Under the pieces are notes generated by a model. The model was not told the DNA's origin, made no database searches, and worked only from the letters and a program-made list of their open reading frames with translations. From contig JNEU01000989.1 in the NCBI GenBank assembly GCA_000697475.1, positions 62,001 to 126,000 on the forward strand: a stretch of DNA of 64,000 nucleotides, read 5' to 3'. Source of the DNA: Lichtheimia corymbifera B2541 (Eukaryota > Mucoromycota > Mucoromycetes > Mucorales > Lichtheimiaceae). Below are positions 1-11,390 of the stretch, in pieces. A program made the position numbers and the translations under genes. Position 1 is the first letter of the stretch. Every line of letters begins with the position of its first letter.

Positions 1-3
1 TAG

Positions 4-528
4 GTCAAAGATCAATTCTTGAAAGATTTGAATGCCGTGGTGGACTGGATTTATGATGAAGGCGATGATCAACCCAAGTCAGTCTATGTGGAAAAACTGA
101 ATGCTCTCAAAAAGATCGGTGATCCTGTGGTCGAACGCTATCGTGAAGCTGAGGAGCGACCTGGTGCTGAGCGTGCCCTGCGTAATACAATTGAAAGGTT
201 GACTCAAGAAGCCATGAGCCCAGATGAAAAGTATTCGCATATTCCTCCTCAAGAGAAGCAGGATATTGTTGATCGTGCGGAACGTGCACGTCGATGGTTG
301 GATGATCAATTAGCCAAGCAAGCCAATGTGCCAAAGTATGATACACCGGTGTTGCTATCTCGAGATATTGCACAGGAAGAGAACGCAGTGATTGCTTTCG
401 CTTCCCCCATCCTCAACAAGCCCAAGCCTGCTCCCAAGCCTGAAGCTGATACCCAAATGACAGAGGACGATGAAGGAAATAAGGAAGAGTCACAGGGTGA
501 AAAGGAAAACGAGATGGACATTGATTAA
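4..528 (+). CDS. SSE1: Hsp110 (Sse1-type) chaperone, C-terminal exon, 5' part outside window
   Basis: This is the last exon of an Hsp70-superfamily Hsp110 protein, a cytosolic nucleotide-exchange factor for Hsp70. The frame opens directly after an intron acceptor: the TAG at 1-3 would be an in-frame stop, so the exon probably starts at 4. About 174 residues are visible. They match the Hsp110 C-terminal helical domain: a segment like LEEWLYEDGED in family members appears as VVDWIYDEGDD, followed by 'ALKKIGDPVVERYREAEERP' and 'EKQDIVDRAERARRWLDDQL'. An acidic, Glu/Lys-rich tail ends in EMDID, close to the MDID/MEVD-type ends of HSPA4/Hsp110 proteins. The ATPase and substrate domains lie outside the window. 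The gene converges on the nucleoporin gene, whose stop lies about 165 bp beyond this stop. Confidence 0.88.
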   Translation, partial: VKDQFLKDLNAVVDWIYDEGDDQPKSVYVEKLNALKKIGDPVVERYREAEERPGAERALRNTIERLTQEAMSPDEKYSHIPPQEKQDIVDRAERARRWLDDQLAKQANVPKYDTPVLLSRDIAQEENAVIAFASPILNKPKPAPKPEADTQMTEDDEGNKEESQGEKENEMDID

Positions 529-694
529 ACATCTTATGTATCCACCGCGTTTCCTTGGGTTTACAGCATTTGGACAAGCAACACATCATATATATGTAGC
601 ACATTCATGATTTGTAGAAGATATTATTCAATTGATGTTTAAAAAGCAATACATTTTTCAAAGACATTGAATCAATAATTTACATATGTAGCGT

Positions 695-3342
695 TTATTT
701 GCCAGAAAAGAATTCCATCAGCAGTTCATCCTTGTTACCTGTTTGCTCCATATGCAGTCGCATACATGCGTACGCTAATAGATGTTTAAACAAATGAATA
801 ATTAGTCTATCTTTGACGTTTACCATGCTGCTGCAGCGTTCTAAATTACCTTGCTCCATGTGGTTGGCTAGTGCATAAAAGGTGTAACCCAATTCCCACC
901 AGCTTAAATGATCTTTTGTTGTATTATGGATTTGATTTTCAGCCTTTTGTCGGATACAATCGCCGACACGAGATACACCAAGAGGTTGTAATCGTTTACA
1001 GATGAAGTCATAATTTGCTGAGGAATATGCACGGTCAAGTAAGTCATCCAGTAGCCTGTTTTGTACTGAGGGGTCCGTCACTTGTTGAAGCACTTCCACT
1101 GCATGATCGAACTCCTTGTTTGCCAGGTATCCACGGCATTGAACAGCTCGCACAGTATCACCTTTTTTGCCACCCATTGCCATGGTTAATTGCTTGTTGT
1201 CAAGGAATAATCGAGTCAATGCAATCGCTCTTTCGGTGTCACCCTGAACAGCTAGCATGTCGGCAATCTCAATCAACATATCCGGCTTAGCTAATGTTGC
1301 CACCCTATGATAAGCAGCCGCACCAATATCCCAACTGTGCTTCTCCAGGACGACTGGGTATACTTGTCGCATATCGTTGCCTTCAGATTCCAGCCATCGC
1401 AATGCATCCAGTGTGCGTAATAGTTCCCATGTCGATAACATAAGCTCGTTCAATGATGTATCACCGTCACCGTAAACAGCGTGTGCCAATAAAGTCAATA
1501 ATGAGAATGCAATGTTGAATCGAGTAGTGACAATCTGCGAAGTCGCTGATATAATCAACGATTGAATAATAGTGCCAATGTGTTGTTGAGCATCTTCAGC
1601 TGGTAATGATGCATCATCTGGCACCATCAAGCTTAACAATTTGCCAATGTCGTTTTTGTCAAGTGTTGGTGTATTGCTGATATCCACATCTTTGAGACCG
1701 TGCTGTTTATAAAGCTCTTCTGGCGATCCTTGTGGGAAACATGATCGAAGTTGAGTCTCGAGACGTTCACGTGCATTGGAGTCCAGAGTATCAGAAATGG
1801 ATGATAATGTTGATAACACCATTTGGCAACCGGCATCTTCAATAGATGAATGTTGTAAGAAAGCGGCGTCAATTTGATCTAAATCACGTGCTGCTGAAAG
1901 AGTGTTGGAAGTTGCCATCATCAATTGTGTGTTGCCTAGCAACAAGAGATCCACTGGTGAAGAAGTCGAGTAATCGCAAGAAAGCATTTGTTGCCAATCT
2001 GGGCTTGTGACTAAGTCATTGGCATTCTCTGACGATACTGCTGATACATCCACAGTAGAGACCACCAGTTGCTTTTCCTGTTTTGCCCATACAACCCATA
2101 ACCGTACAACGTTGTCTTTGATGGATCCTGCAAATTGTAATGGCTGCTGATCATCATCCGACGAAGAAGGTATCATCACCACACGTAGAAATCGATTCGA
2201 GTGAATGTCGTAAATGACGAAATAAGGGGAGGCCTTGGCACCGACGAATATAATAGCGATTGATCCACAAGGAGATATCCGAATAAGATAATCTGGTGTG
2301 TGATGGTCACTAGAAAGTGGTGGTTCTTGGTCATGGTGATTATCCAATGGAGGTGGTTCGAAGCTGCCAGGGAATTGGCATGTCAAATCCTGCTCTTCGG
2401 TATCCATCAGTCGTTGGTGCGCATCATCAAATTGTGGCAATTCGAGAAGGTTTGGATTTGTTGCAGATGTCATATCCTGCCATATAGATAGTTGATGATC
2501 TTGGAGCACGCCTATAGTCGTACGATCTCGGGAAGCCAGAGCTGATATGTAGACTTGTGCACTGGATGCACCCATGGATGCACTACCCTTCCATCCAACC
2601 ATCCCACTGACGCGTCGTAATAAAACAAATGGAGCAAATGTGCTAAGTTCATGGATCTGGTATTCGCAAACAGCGTCATCTATGAACGTAAATGTCAGCT
2701 TAATAGGCCCTACTAATATCTTATGTTTACAATCCTACCTTTATATATCACATTCAATCCCTCTCGTGTAGCAGGAGCATTGTGTAGTTCAAGATCTTGA
2801 ATATGAATCAGAGTACCATCATCAAACGCAAGAGTGGCCACACCTGATGCTGTTACAGAAAGAGATACGAGCTGATTGTTCGTGAACGATTTGATAGGTC
2901 GTACAATAGGGTCGATATTTGTCGTTGGACTTGGCCCATCTATCACTGTGTTGGGCGTGGTAGCAAAGAGGTCGTCCACTTGAAACTTGTGTCGGATAAG
3001 CTGACCGTCCAAGGACACGATCCAGCAATAAAGTCCTTGATCCCCATTGACAAACACAATATCCGATGCGATAGCCGTGCTGTAGTTGATACAAATAACT
3101 GGCGATTGCTGATCCTTTGTAGTGTCGCTTGAATCGAGAATATAACGTCGCAATTCTAAGCTGGTATTGTTGTTGACAAGTCGTGCGTAGATCAAGTCTC
3201 CCTTGTAGCGATGCAGCACGACTTTGGGTTGCAAAGTGTTCTCCTCTACACCATGCTCGGATCGTGGTTCATATTTGACAGTGTGCTGTATAACACTTTT
3301 TGTTGGTAATGGTGCAAACACCAGCTGTGAAGGATATTTCAT
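695..3342 (-). CDS. NUP120: Nup120/Nup160-like nucleoporin
   Basis: Probable scaffold nucleoporin of the Y-complex (Nup107-160) at the nuclear pore. Proposed exons on the minus strand are 3342-2739, 2679-850 and 774-695, giving 837 residues. The N-terminal half looks like the seven-bladed propeller of the Nup120/160 family, with irregular beta repeats such as 'VYISALASRDRTTIGVL' and 'ISPCGSIAIIFVG'. The C-terminal half is alpha-helical. It aligns by eye with the Nup160 stretch 'FEQAYKAL...YYELLYAF' (here 'FDHAVEVL...WWELGYTF'). The start at 3342 (MKYPSQ) was chosen over an in-frame ATG at 3501 because the residues between are basic, low-complexity and unlike the family. The last intron (849-775) is 75 nt and in frame, so its retention would keep the frame. 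The protein stops roughly 200-250 residues earlier than Nup160. An alternative is another propeller-solenoid nucleoporin such as Nup133. Confidence 0.62.
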
Positions 3343-3950
3343 ACGGGAAGGAAGAAAAGACAGGGCCTTATTACACCTGAAAAACGCGCGTGTCTCGTTT
3401 TGTATCCTGCCTGCCACCGCCCTTTGTCCTCCGCTGCGCCTAAAAAATCTGTAAGGAACCTTTTGATAGTGCATGAGTGATTTGATCACATGATTTAACA
3501 TTGCTTATCAATAAAGCATGTGCACAGTAATTGAATCCACAATAATATCTAAGGAATACATATACATGTTTTAAATGTTGGGGTTGGAATGGCGAGATTC
3601 TATCACTATGAGCTGGAACCTTGCCGAGTGACATGTGATGCATGGTAAGAGAGCTTTACGAATGTATCATTATGATGGTATAAATGATCCAGCCTCGCTT
3701 GCCGACCTTCAAATTTCTATTTTCCCCCACTTTCACTCCAGAAACCACTCTTGCACGCATGAGCTGATAGTACTAACACCCTTATTATTATGTCAAATGC
3801 AATTTTCATTCAATGAAAAGTCGAAGAATAGCACATGGCAGTGGGGATGTTTATCAGAGGTGATGAAGAAAGTTGGATAAGATACAGGTGAATCACAGAG
3901 GAGCAGAGGCAAATGCATAATCGTATTCTTGGTTGCCGTCGTCACAAATA
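3343..3950. other. Intergenic region upstream of the nucleoporin gene
   Basis: AT-rich sequence with only short, composition-poor reading frames. It should contain the promoter and 5' leader of the divergent nucleoporin gene. No RNA gene or repeat was recognised here. Confidence 0.5.
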
Positions 3951-5335
3951 TCCTTCATCCATGATAGGAAAATAGCTGCTGCATGCATTGACTTGAATAT
4001 TCCAGTAGCATCCATGGCTGTAAAGCGCCCTTCGCCAAGATATAATCCATATCGACAATTCCATCCAATCCATCATCATCATCATCAGCCGTATCCACGT
4101 GATAGTTCCTGCTGACAACGCGACAAGTAGGCAAAGCATCATTCCAGAATCTGCACTTGATTGCATCCATCCCTGTATCATAACCATTGCAAGTCCAATA
4201 TCGCTGCTGGTATGCTCTCTTCTCCATCCGGCTGCTGGTCAAACCTTCCTTGATCCTTTTCTTCCATCACATCCCAACCATGTAACGATTGCTTGTATGG
4301 TAGTGAAGTTGATAGCTGATATGACACCCCATCCATTGGAATCAGTATGTATCAAAGCAAGTTGCTGCAAGTAACTTGAGACAATGGAGCAAAAGACATT
4401 GATATAGCAACGGCTACTACGATTTGTCGTGGCAGAGGAGTGTGCAAGAGCATGTGTGGTAGTAGAGTGACAAGGCAGTGAACACTGCTTGAGACAATGG
4501 AGTAAGACCTTGCTGACAGCAGCTGCTGCAGTGAATGCTGTTACGTTTGATGGTGGTTGAGGATTGTACAAAAGAACGTGGAGCGTCAAGAAACGCGCAT
4601 GTTGTAGTGAGGTGTACATGCCATGGAGTTGCCATTCAGTCAAAGACTTTCAGATCAAGACAGTTGTAGGATTGACATGATGGGTTGAAGCAGGGCAATC
4701 GTTTGCTGGTGGTAGTTGTACTTAAATGGGGCAACAGTTGAGGATGGGAGAAAGAGGGAAGAAGCTGCAAGCGGAAGAGCTGGAAATTTTAAGTTGGTTG
4801 AGCTGTCAGGGCATATTCATGCACATTGTAAAATTGCCCGTGACCTTCATTGCCTTTCTCAAACCTCAAATTTGCACACAAGGTGCTCTAGAACATGCTG
4901 AACAACTTTGTCTTAATTACGAACCCACACTTCATTTGAAAATTTCGGAAGGGAGAGCATAATGTGGGATTGACTATGTCGGATGGAAATTGGGAGAGCG
5001 CCGGATTTATGAAAAAGTCAATTAGTATGTAGTTTCTTGGGATTTCCCATCTCGCACTTGAAACTTGGTCAGAAGGTACTCTCGCACATGCTGATCAACT
5101 CCATTCATTAAAAACCGCATGGTTCATTATGAACATTTTGAATGCCGGCCAGCCGAAAAGTAGGAGAAAGTAGGTTAGACGCTCCTGCTCCCCGAGATTG
5201 CCCACCTCGAACATGAAATTTTCACACAACATCCTTTCGACCACGCCGAGCAATTTTGTTTTCATAAAGACCCCAGAGTTCATTATGAAAACATTGAATG
5301 TTGGAGAGACGACGAAGGGATGGTAACATAAATAG
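3951..5335. repeat. Degenerate dispersed repeat, inverted relative to a block at 41.5-43.3 kb
   Basis: This stretch has diverged copies, in the opposite orientation, at 41,550-41,960 and 42,240-43,290. Read on the minus strand, 4,240-3,955 encodes a broken frame containing 'LAKGALQPWMLLEYSSQCMQQLF'-like residues. The plus strand at about 41,733-41,954 encodes almost the same peptide. Minus 4,640-4,400 matches plus 42,960-43,260, and minus 5,100-4,720 matches plus 42,590-42,960. Frames are interrupted by stops and shifts, so this is probably decayed transposon or other repeat sequence rather than a gene. The coding affiliation is not recognised. The right part (4,850-5,430) contains several inverted copies of a roughly 60-bp core module (see the array entry). 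Confidence 0.7.
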
Positions 5336-7550
5336 GGTGTACGGCCGTGTGCGCCGATATTGCTGGTGGGGACGTCGAAACTTGGCCAGGAGGTGCTCTC
5401 GGTCATGCTGATCAATATCGTTCTCATAAAGCCTCTACACATCACTATGAAGATTTGGAGAAACAGGCACATTCATGTTTTGCCTATGCTATAAGCGTGA
5501 TGCTATATGACAAGTGGTCTTTGTTCATTGTCAAGTAGGTAGACCCCGATAGAGCCGAAGATGCAGACGGACTTCTTTGTGCAACACAGCACATTTGCAT
5601 GATACTTCCCAATGAACAAACGCCACTCTTCATATAGCATCACGCTTACAGCATATGTAAAACATAAAGGTGCCTGTATCTCTAAATCTTACAATGAAAC
5701 GTGGGGTCTTCAATCGAACAAAGTTGCTCGTCGGGCTGAAGCGCACCTTGGGTGCAAGTTTCACGATCGTCGTGGCCATTCTTAGATTCACCGAATGTCA
5801 CCACCAGCCAAAGTAGATCGTGGGTCGACCTCTTGAATTTTTTTCGACGAGGCTGGTGGTGACAATGCGAAATCTAGGATTGGCCATGATGAACGTGAAA
5901 CTTGCACACAAGGTGCGCTCCACCCCGACAAGCAACTTTGTTCGATTGTAGACCCCACGTTTCATTGTAGAATTAGGGATACAGGCACTTTTACGTTTTT
6001 ACATATGATAAAGCATGATGCTATATGACAAGTGGTGTTTGTTCATTGTCAAGTAGCATGACCCTGATAGAGCCGAAGATGCAGAGGGGCGTGCATGTGT
6101 AGCACATCTCATTTGCATGATACTTCACAATGAACAAACACCACTTACATATAGCATCACGCTTCAGCATATGTAAAAACGTAAAACTGCCTGCATCTAG
6201 AATTGGTAAGCTTGATCGGGCAAACATGATTGACAAGCTGCGCTCCACCACGACGGGCAATATTGTTCTATGAAAGAACCCATGTTTCATTGTAAAGTTT
6301 AGAGATAAATGCACTTTCACGTTTTCACATATGCTGAAAAGCATGATGCTATATGACAAGTGATGTTTGTTGTCAAGTAGCTTGACTCTGATAGAGCAGA
6401 CGATGCACAGGGGCGTGCTTGCGCACCACAGCTCATTTGCATGATACTTCACAATGAACAAACACCACTTGTCATATTGCATCCCGCTTATAGCATATGT
6501 AAAAACATAAAAGTGCATTTTCTCTAAACTTTACAATGAAGCATGGACTCTATCATAGAACAATATTGCTCGTCGTGGTTGTGCGCAGCTTGTCAATCAT
6601 GGTTCACCGTCAAGCTTGCCAATCCTAGATACAGGCACAATTACGTTTTTGCATACGCTGAAAGCATGATGCTATATGGCAAGTGGTGTTTTTCATTGCG
6701 AAGTATCATGCAAATGAGCTGTGTTGCACAAAGAAGTCCGTCTGCATCTTCGGCTCTATCGGGGTCTACCTCGTTGACAATGAACAAATGCCACTTTTCA
6801 TATAGCATTATCGTTACAGCATATGAAAAACATAAAGATGCCTATATCTCAAAACTTTACAATGAAACGTAGAGTCTATAATCGAACAAAGTTGCGCGGC
6901 GGGGTGAAGCGCACCTTGTGTAGAAGTTTCACGATCGTCATGGCCATTCTCAGATTCACCCAATGTCACCACCAGCCAAAGTGGATCTGGTCGACCTCGA
7001 TTTTTTTTTCGACGAGGCTAGTGGTGACATTGGGTGAATCTGAGATCGGCGACGACGATCGTGAAACTTGCACCCAAGGTGCGCTTGACCCTGACGAGCA
7101 ACTTTGTTCGATTGTAGACCCCACGTTTCATTGTAAAGTTTTGAGATATAGGCATCTTTATGTTTTTCATATGCTGTAACCATAATGCTATATGGAAAGT
7201 GGTGTTTGTTCATTGTGAAGTAGCGTGACCCTAATAGAGCGGAAGATGCGCAAGGGCGTGCCAGTGTAGCACATCTCTTTTGCATGATACTTCACAATGA
7301 ACAAACATCACTTGCCATATAGCATCATGCTTTTCAGCATATGCAAAAACGTAAATGTGCCTGTATCTAGGATTGGCAAACTTGATGGTGAACCATGATT
7401 GACAAGGTGCGCACAATCACGACGAGCAATACTGTTCTATGAAAGATCCCATGCTTCATTGTAAAGTTTAGAGATACAGGCGCTTTTATGTTTTTACATA
7501 TGCTGTAAGCATGATACTATATAAAAAGTGGTCTTTGTTCATTGTCAATC
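5336..7550. repeat. Nested inverted-repeat (foldback-like) array
   Basis: About 2.2 kb built from a few modules in alternating orientation. Module A is about 60 bp, with key words AACTTG, GGTGC and CAACTTTGTTC. Module B is an arm with CATATG and TTTACGTTTTT. Module C contains GATGCTATATGACAAGTGG and TTTGTTCATTGTCAAGTAG. Module D is a roughly 70-bp centre with ATAGAGCCGAAGATGCA and TTTGCATGATAC. Typical order is A'-B'-C-D-C'-B-A, giving long palindromes. D copies lie at about 5,536, 6,052, 6,378, 6,703 (inverted) and 7,220. Two copies of a further hairpin, with GTCACCACCAGCC facing GGCTRGTGGTGAC, join A and A' at about 5,797-5,870 and 6,968-7,035. No convincing ORF spans the array. Terminal repeats and target-site duplications were not identified. 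Confidence 0.85.
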
Positions 7551-8272
7551 GCCTCGCTCATATTAGAGGCAGAGATGCAGACGGTAACTTGACGAGGGGC
7601 AGGAGTTGGAGTCGATCCTATTGGTGGAGAGTGCATGATGAATGCTTTGCCTCCCACACTTAGATGCGTGTTGAATTAAAACCCGGTTCATTGTCGCCTT
7701 AAAAAAGGATCCCTCCCACATCATAGTGAGGTCTGCCTATGATAGCAACATAAAACAGGTTCATCTTTATGTAAAATTGCGCGAGATAGTGTATGGCGGA
7801 AATTGTTTTCATGTACTTGTGGCGCATCGTATTACAGCTCACTCTTTCTTGAACATAATGAATTAAGCTTACAGTGCACCAAACGTACCCACATGAACGT
7901 GAGCTTTTAAAATACCAGTACTCAAAGAATGGTATGAAAGAAGAAAATATTATGAGTGAGGTGACAATATTCTTGTTTATATCTGCGGGTTATTGTATGT
8001 ATATTTATGAGCATTTGTTGGGAGTGATGGTGAGCCGATATATGTACAGTACTGCTGCTAATTCCCCTAGTGGACTGAAAGCTTTATTTGTTTGAAAGGC
8101 AATGGACATGAAATCTTGTATGTGGGAGGGGAAGATAAGAAATCTGATCCAGGTATATTCTGCAACCAGGGAGTTCATTGTGTCTATAAGAGAGAAAGAT
8201 GCACAAAACTGGGCAATGTTCTTTGTGTATGATATGCGATGGCACGTGGTAGAGTGGTTGACTGTGCATGAT
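7551..8272. other. Intergenic region right of the inverted-repeat array
   Basis: No supported gene. It begins with a short sequence resembling part of the array (GCAGAGATGCAGACGG near 7,570), then becomes AT-rich unique sequence. The ARB1 3' end lies at its right edge. Short frames at 7,874 and 8,102 have no recognisable features. Confidence 0.45.
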
Positions 8273-10167
8273 TTACAACTTGACTTTCTTTCTCAAAGAC
8301 TCCTTGTATTCCTCGATACTACCCTCAAATGGCATGACTTTTCCACCTTCGCAACGCCAGATCTCCTTGGCCACTTGAGAAATCAATCGAAAGTCGTGAC
8401 TCACAAGAACGACACCACCAGTAAAGTTGTTGATAGCTTCAGCAAGTGAGTCGATTGAATCCATATCGAGATGATTGGTAGGTTCGTCAAGCAAGATAAT
8501 TTGTGGGTGGGCTACAGCCAATTCGCAGAATACCAATCGAGATTTCAAACCATCGGACAAGTGAGCAATAGGGGAAGTTTGGTGGGAGCCTGATAATCCA
8601 TAACGTCCAATTTGCTGACGCCAAAAGCTGACCTCTGTGCTGACTTCTGGGAACTTGTTACGCATGTAATCGATAGGCGAAAGATCCATATCCAATTGGT
8701 CTGCTGAATGTTGCGAGTATTTGCCAAGCTTGAGTGATGTGTGACGCTGAACACGACCTCCATTGGGAAGCAGTTCACCACTCATCAACTTGAGGAGAGT
8801 CGATTTTCCAGCACCATTCGGTCCTACGAGCGCTACCCGAGAATCCATATCCACACCCAATTCAATATCCTTGTACAGGGGTCGTTCCAAATTTCCATCA
8901 TAGGCAAAGCTCACATCTTGAAACGCAAGCACAGGAGGTGGTAACTTTGCGACATCCGTGAAAGAAAACTTGAAGGCATGTGGCTTCTCCACCTTTTCCA
9001 CCAATCCAGCAGCTTCCATCTTGTCAATGATCTTTTGCTTTGACTTGGCTTGTCGCACCAAATTGGCATAAGTACCAGCCGACGCAATGAACTTTTTGAT
9101 ATGAGCAATCTCCTCCTGTTGTTTCTCATAAGCCTTTGCTTGGTTGATCTCATTCTCTTCTTTTGTCTTGATAAACATGTCATAGTTGCCACCATAATAA
9201 ACCAGCTTCCGCTTGTGATTCAAATGCATAATGTTGGTGCATACACCATTGAGGAAATCTTGGGAGTGAGAATTGACGACCAAGATACGATCATAGGTTT
9301 TGAGATATTCTTCCAGCCATACGCATGCCTCAAGATCCAAATGGTTGGTAGGTTCATCCAATAGTAGCAGTGTAGGACGAACGAACAAGGCACGTGCTAA
9401 TGCCACACGCATACGCCAACCACCAGACATGTCTCTTGTTTTCTTGGCCATTTGACTTGTAGTGAAACCGAGACCAGAAAGCAATGTGCATGCACGAGGT
9501 TCAAATGTTGCTGGATCCATCTGCTCGATACGTTCATACAAATCATCCAATAGCGGATTGTCTGCTCCCTCTTCTTCACTCAAGATATCCTCGACTTGCT
9601 TCTCCAAACGAGCCACTTCATTCTTGGCATGATGAATAACAGCTTCCACGGCGTTCATATCGGAAGGTTCAGCTTCTTGATTCAATAGATATGTCTAATA
9701 AACATGACTTAGTTTGAGTGGATCAAGGCTTGCATGTATGATCATTATAAGGCACTTACATCAATGTGCTTTGGGATTTCAATATCTCGATCAGCCAGGG
9801 ATTGTAGGAAGGTGGATTTGCCAGACCCATTGGCACCAATAAGACCATATCGCCGCCCAAAGTTGAGTTCGATGGTTGCATTATCAATGAGTACACGTCC
9901 ATGATAGTTGAGAGAATACGACTCAATCTTGATATCACGACTACGCTCCTGAGATGTATAGACACCAGTGGCAGTGCGATCAACGTTGATGCTGGCCTTG
10001 TTCATGTCCAGATCGTTGACTGATCCGTTGTCACCATCACTGGCTGCTTTTTTGGCTGCGGCACGTCGAACAGCAGTGCTATTACCGGCTTTTCCTCCTT
10101 TGGCTTCTGCTTTGGCAGCTCTTGCAGCGAGACGTTTAGCCTTGGATGCTGAGATCTTTTCTGTCAT
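8273..10167 (-). CDS. ARB1: ABC-F ATPase Arb1 (ABCF2), ribosome biogenesis
   Basis: Non-transporter ABC-F ATPase acting in ribosome biogenesis and translation. Exons are 10167-9760 and 9694-8273, giving 609 residues, against about 610 in yeast Arb1. The intron has a GTAAGT donor and the join reads '...HID|TYLLNQEAEPSD', as in the family. The N-terminus is a basic Lys/Ala-rich extension. The first nucleotide-binding domain has Walker A GANGSGKST, signature MSGGWRMR and Walker B LLLLDEPTNHLD. The linker is Glu/Lys-rich, as in ABC-F proteins. The second domain has Walker A GPNGAGKST, the LSDG-type signature typical of ABCF2, and IILLDEPTNHLD. The start at 10167 (MTEKIS) was preferred to an upstream in-frame codon at 10266, which only adds a hydrophobic stretch not known in this family. 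No sign of degradation. Confidence 0.95.
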
Positions 10168-10636
10168 ATTGATATGAATATAGGTGCTTTGAGAGAAAAA
10201 GAGAGAAACGAAAAGAAATGCAGCTACCGTTTTTTTAACGCCGCAGTTCATGGAGAACGCACCCACTGGTCAAGCAGGGGATGGGGGAGCCTACACTTTA
10301 CCATATAAAGCCTAGTCCACTTTTTCTCATATGGTTCTCCAACTAGTCCAACATGATATGCAGAATACAGAAATCGGTGATCATGACATAGGTTGTTGTC
10401 TTTGATTTGGATCAGGGCAACCTGTGGTTAACCATTACACGCATTTATTTATCCCCCACCGTATGCAGGAACATACACACAAATACACGCACTCTCTCGC
10501 ACTCACATCCTAGTCGTATCCATCATCCGCATGATTCCCATTTCCATATATCCATCAAACGACAATATACAAGCAATAAAACATGCCAATGCTTTGTTTT
10601 TTTCTTGCAATGAAACTCTGCTAGTCGAAAATGCCC
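10168..10636. other. Intergenic: ARB1 promoter and RPL38 3' flank
   Basis: Sequence between the ARB1 start and the RPL38 stop codon. Short ORFs here have no support. It contains a TATAAA-like word (CCATATAAAGCC near 10,301) on the plus strand. No other feature recognised. Confidence 0.4.
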
Positions 10637-11188
10637 TTATTGGATCTCCTTGACAGAGAGAGCTATAAATACAAGTTGTTAGTAACGCCATCACATGTTG
10701 CTATGGCAATGAACAAGATACATACTGGGAGGAAGCGACTGCTTGAGCTTGTTGGCCTTGGACTTATCGTTGACAACAAGAGTGTAGAGATAGCGGGAGC
10801 ATCTCACCTTGAACTTGACAGAGCCGGTGTTCTTCTTGACAACGGCAGCTAATGGGCAAATGTCAGCATATGGATGGGTGTGTGCGTATATATATAACAT
10901 GCAACTCACACTTGGCGTCTTTGCGGCGGGCAATCTCGAGGAACTGCTTAATGTCTTTGATTTGCTGAGGCTGTGTGAAAAAAAGAGAGAGAAGCGAATT
11001 CGTCAATTGGGAGGTTTTGGTGGATATAAAGATATGATTCATTCATCCATCCATTTCATTCATCCATTCATCCATTGCTGATATCGTTCATCGTATGCCA
11101 TCATCATTATCATCATGAATTATATGGAGAGTAGAGGGAAGGATGGATGGATCGAATCGTGTTGGTCGTTTGTCGATGTGCTTACCAT
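10637..11188 (-). CDS. RPL38: 60S ribosomal protein eL38
   Basis: Large-subunit ribosomal protein eL38, 70 residues, the usual family length. Four exons were deduced: 11188-11186 (only the ATG), 10970-10910, 10848-10726 and 10662-10637. The product starts [12 protein letters not shown] and continues '...ARRKDAKSAVVKKN', '[16 protein letters not shown]' and '...LKQSLPPTLSVKEIQ'. This is nearly collinear with eL38 (family words: [30 protein letters not shown]). The initiator codon stands alone in its exon, followed by a GTAAGC donor and a first intron of about 215 nt. A TACTAAC branch point precedes the last exon. Ribosomal protein genes with an intron right after the ATG are known in fungi. 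The frame closes exactly (213 nt). Confidence 0.95.
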
Positions 11189-11390
11189 TGCGGTTCGCTT
11201 GGCAGAAGAGGAGGATCAATGATTAACTTGTCAGCTAAATTTTAACGGAGTTCTCCTCCCACTACTCCACCCCCACCACCCAACTTGGAGTCAAAGGCTG
11301 CTGTCCACCACTTTAAATGAGATCTTTTACTTGGAAATATACAACAACTCTTTGAACTATAATAAGCAACTTGTACAATATATCTTGTTT

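Noticed and set aside
3951..5335. CRISPR-like regular spacing of short repeats
   Set aside because: The modules are about 60 bp, vary in orientation and spacing, and the genome is eukaryotic.
6021..6518. 165-codon minus-strand frame in the repeat array
   Set aside because: It consists of repeated modules translated through palindromes; no domain, and the frame is not kept between module copies.
7874..8449. Small plus-strand genes at 7,874 and 8,102
   Set aside because: No domain, and the second overlaps the ARB1 3' end antisense.
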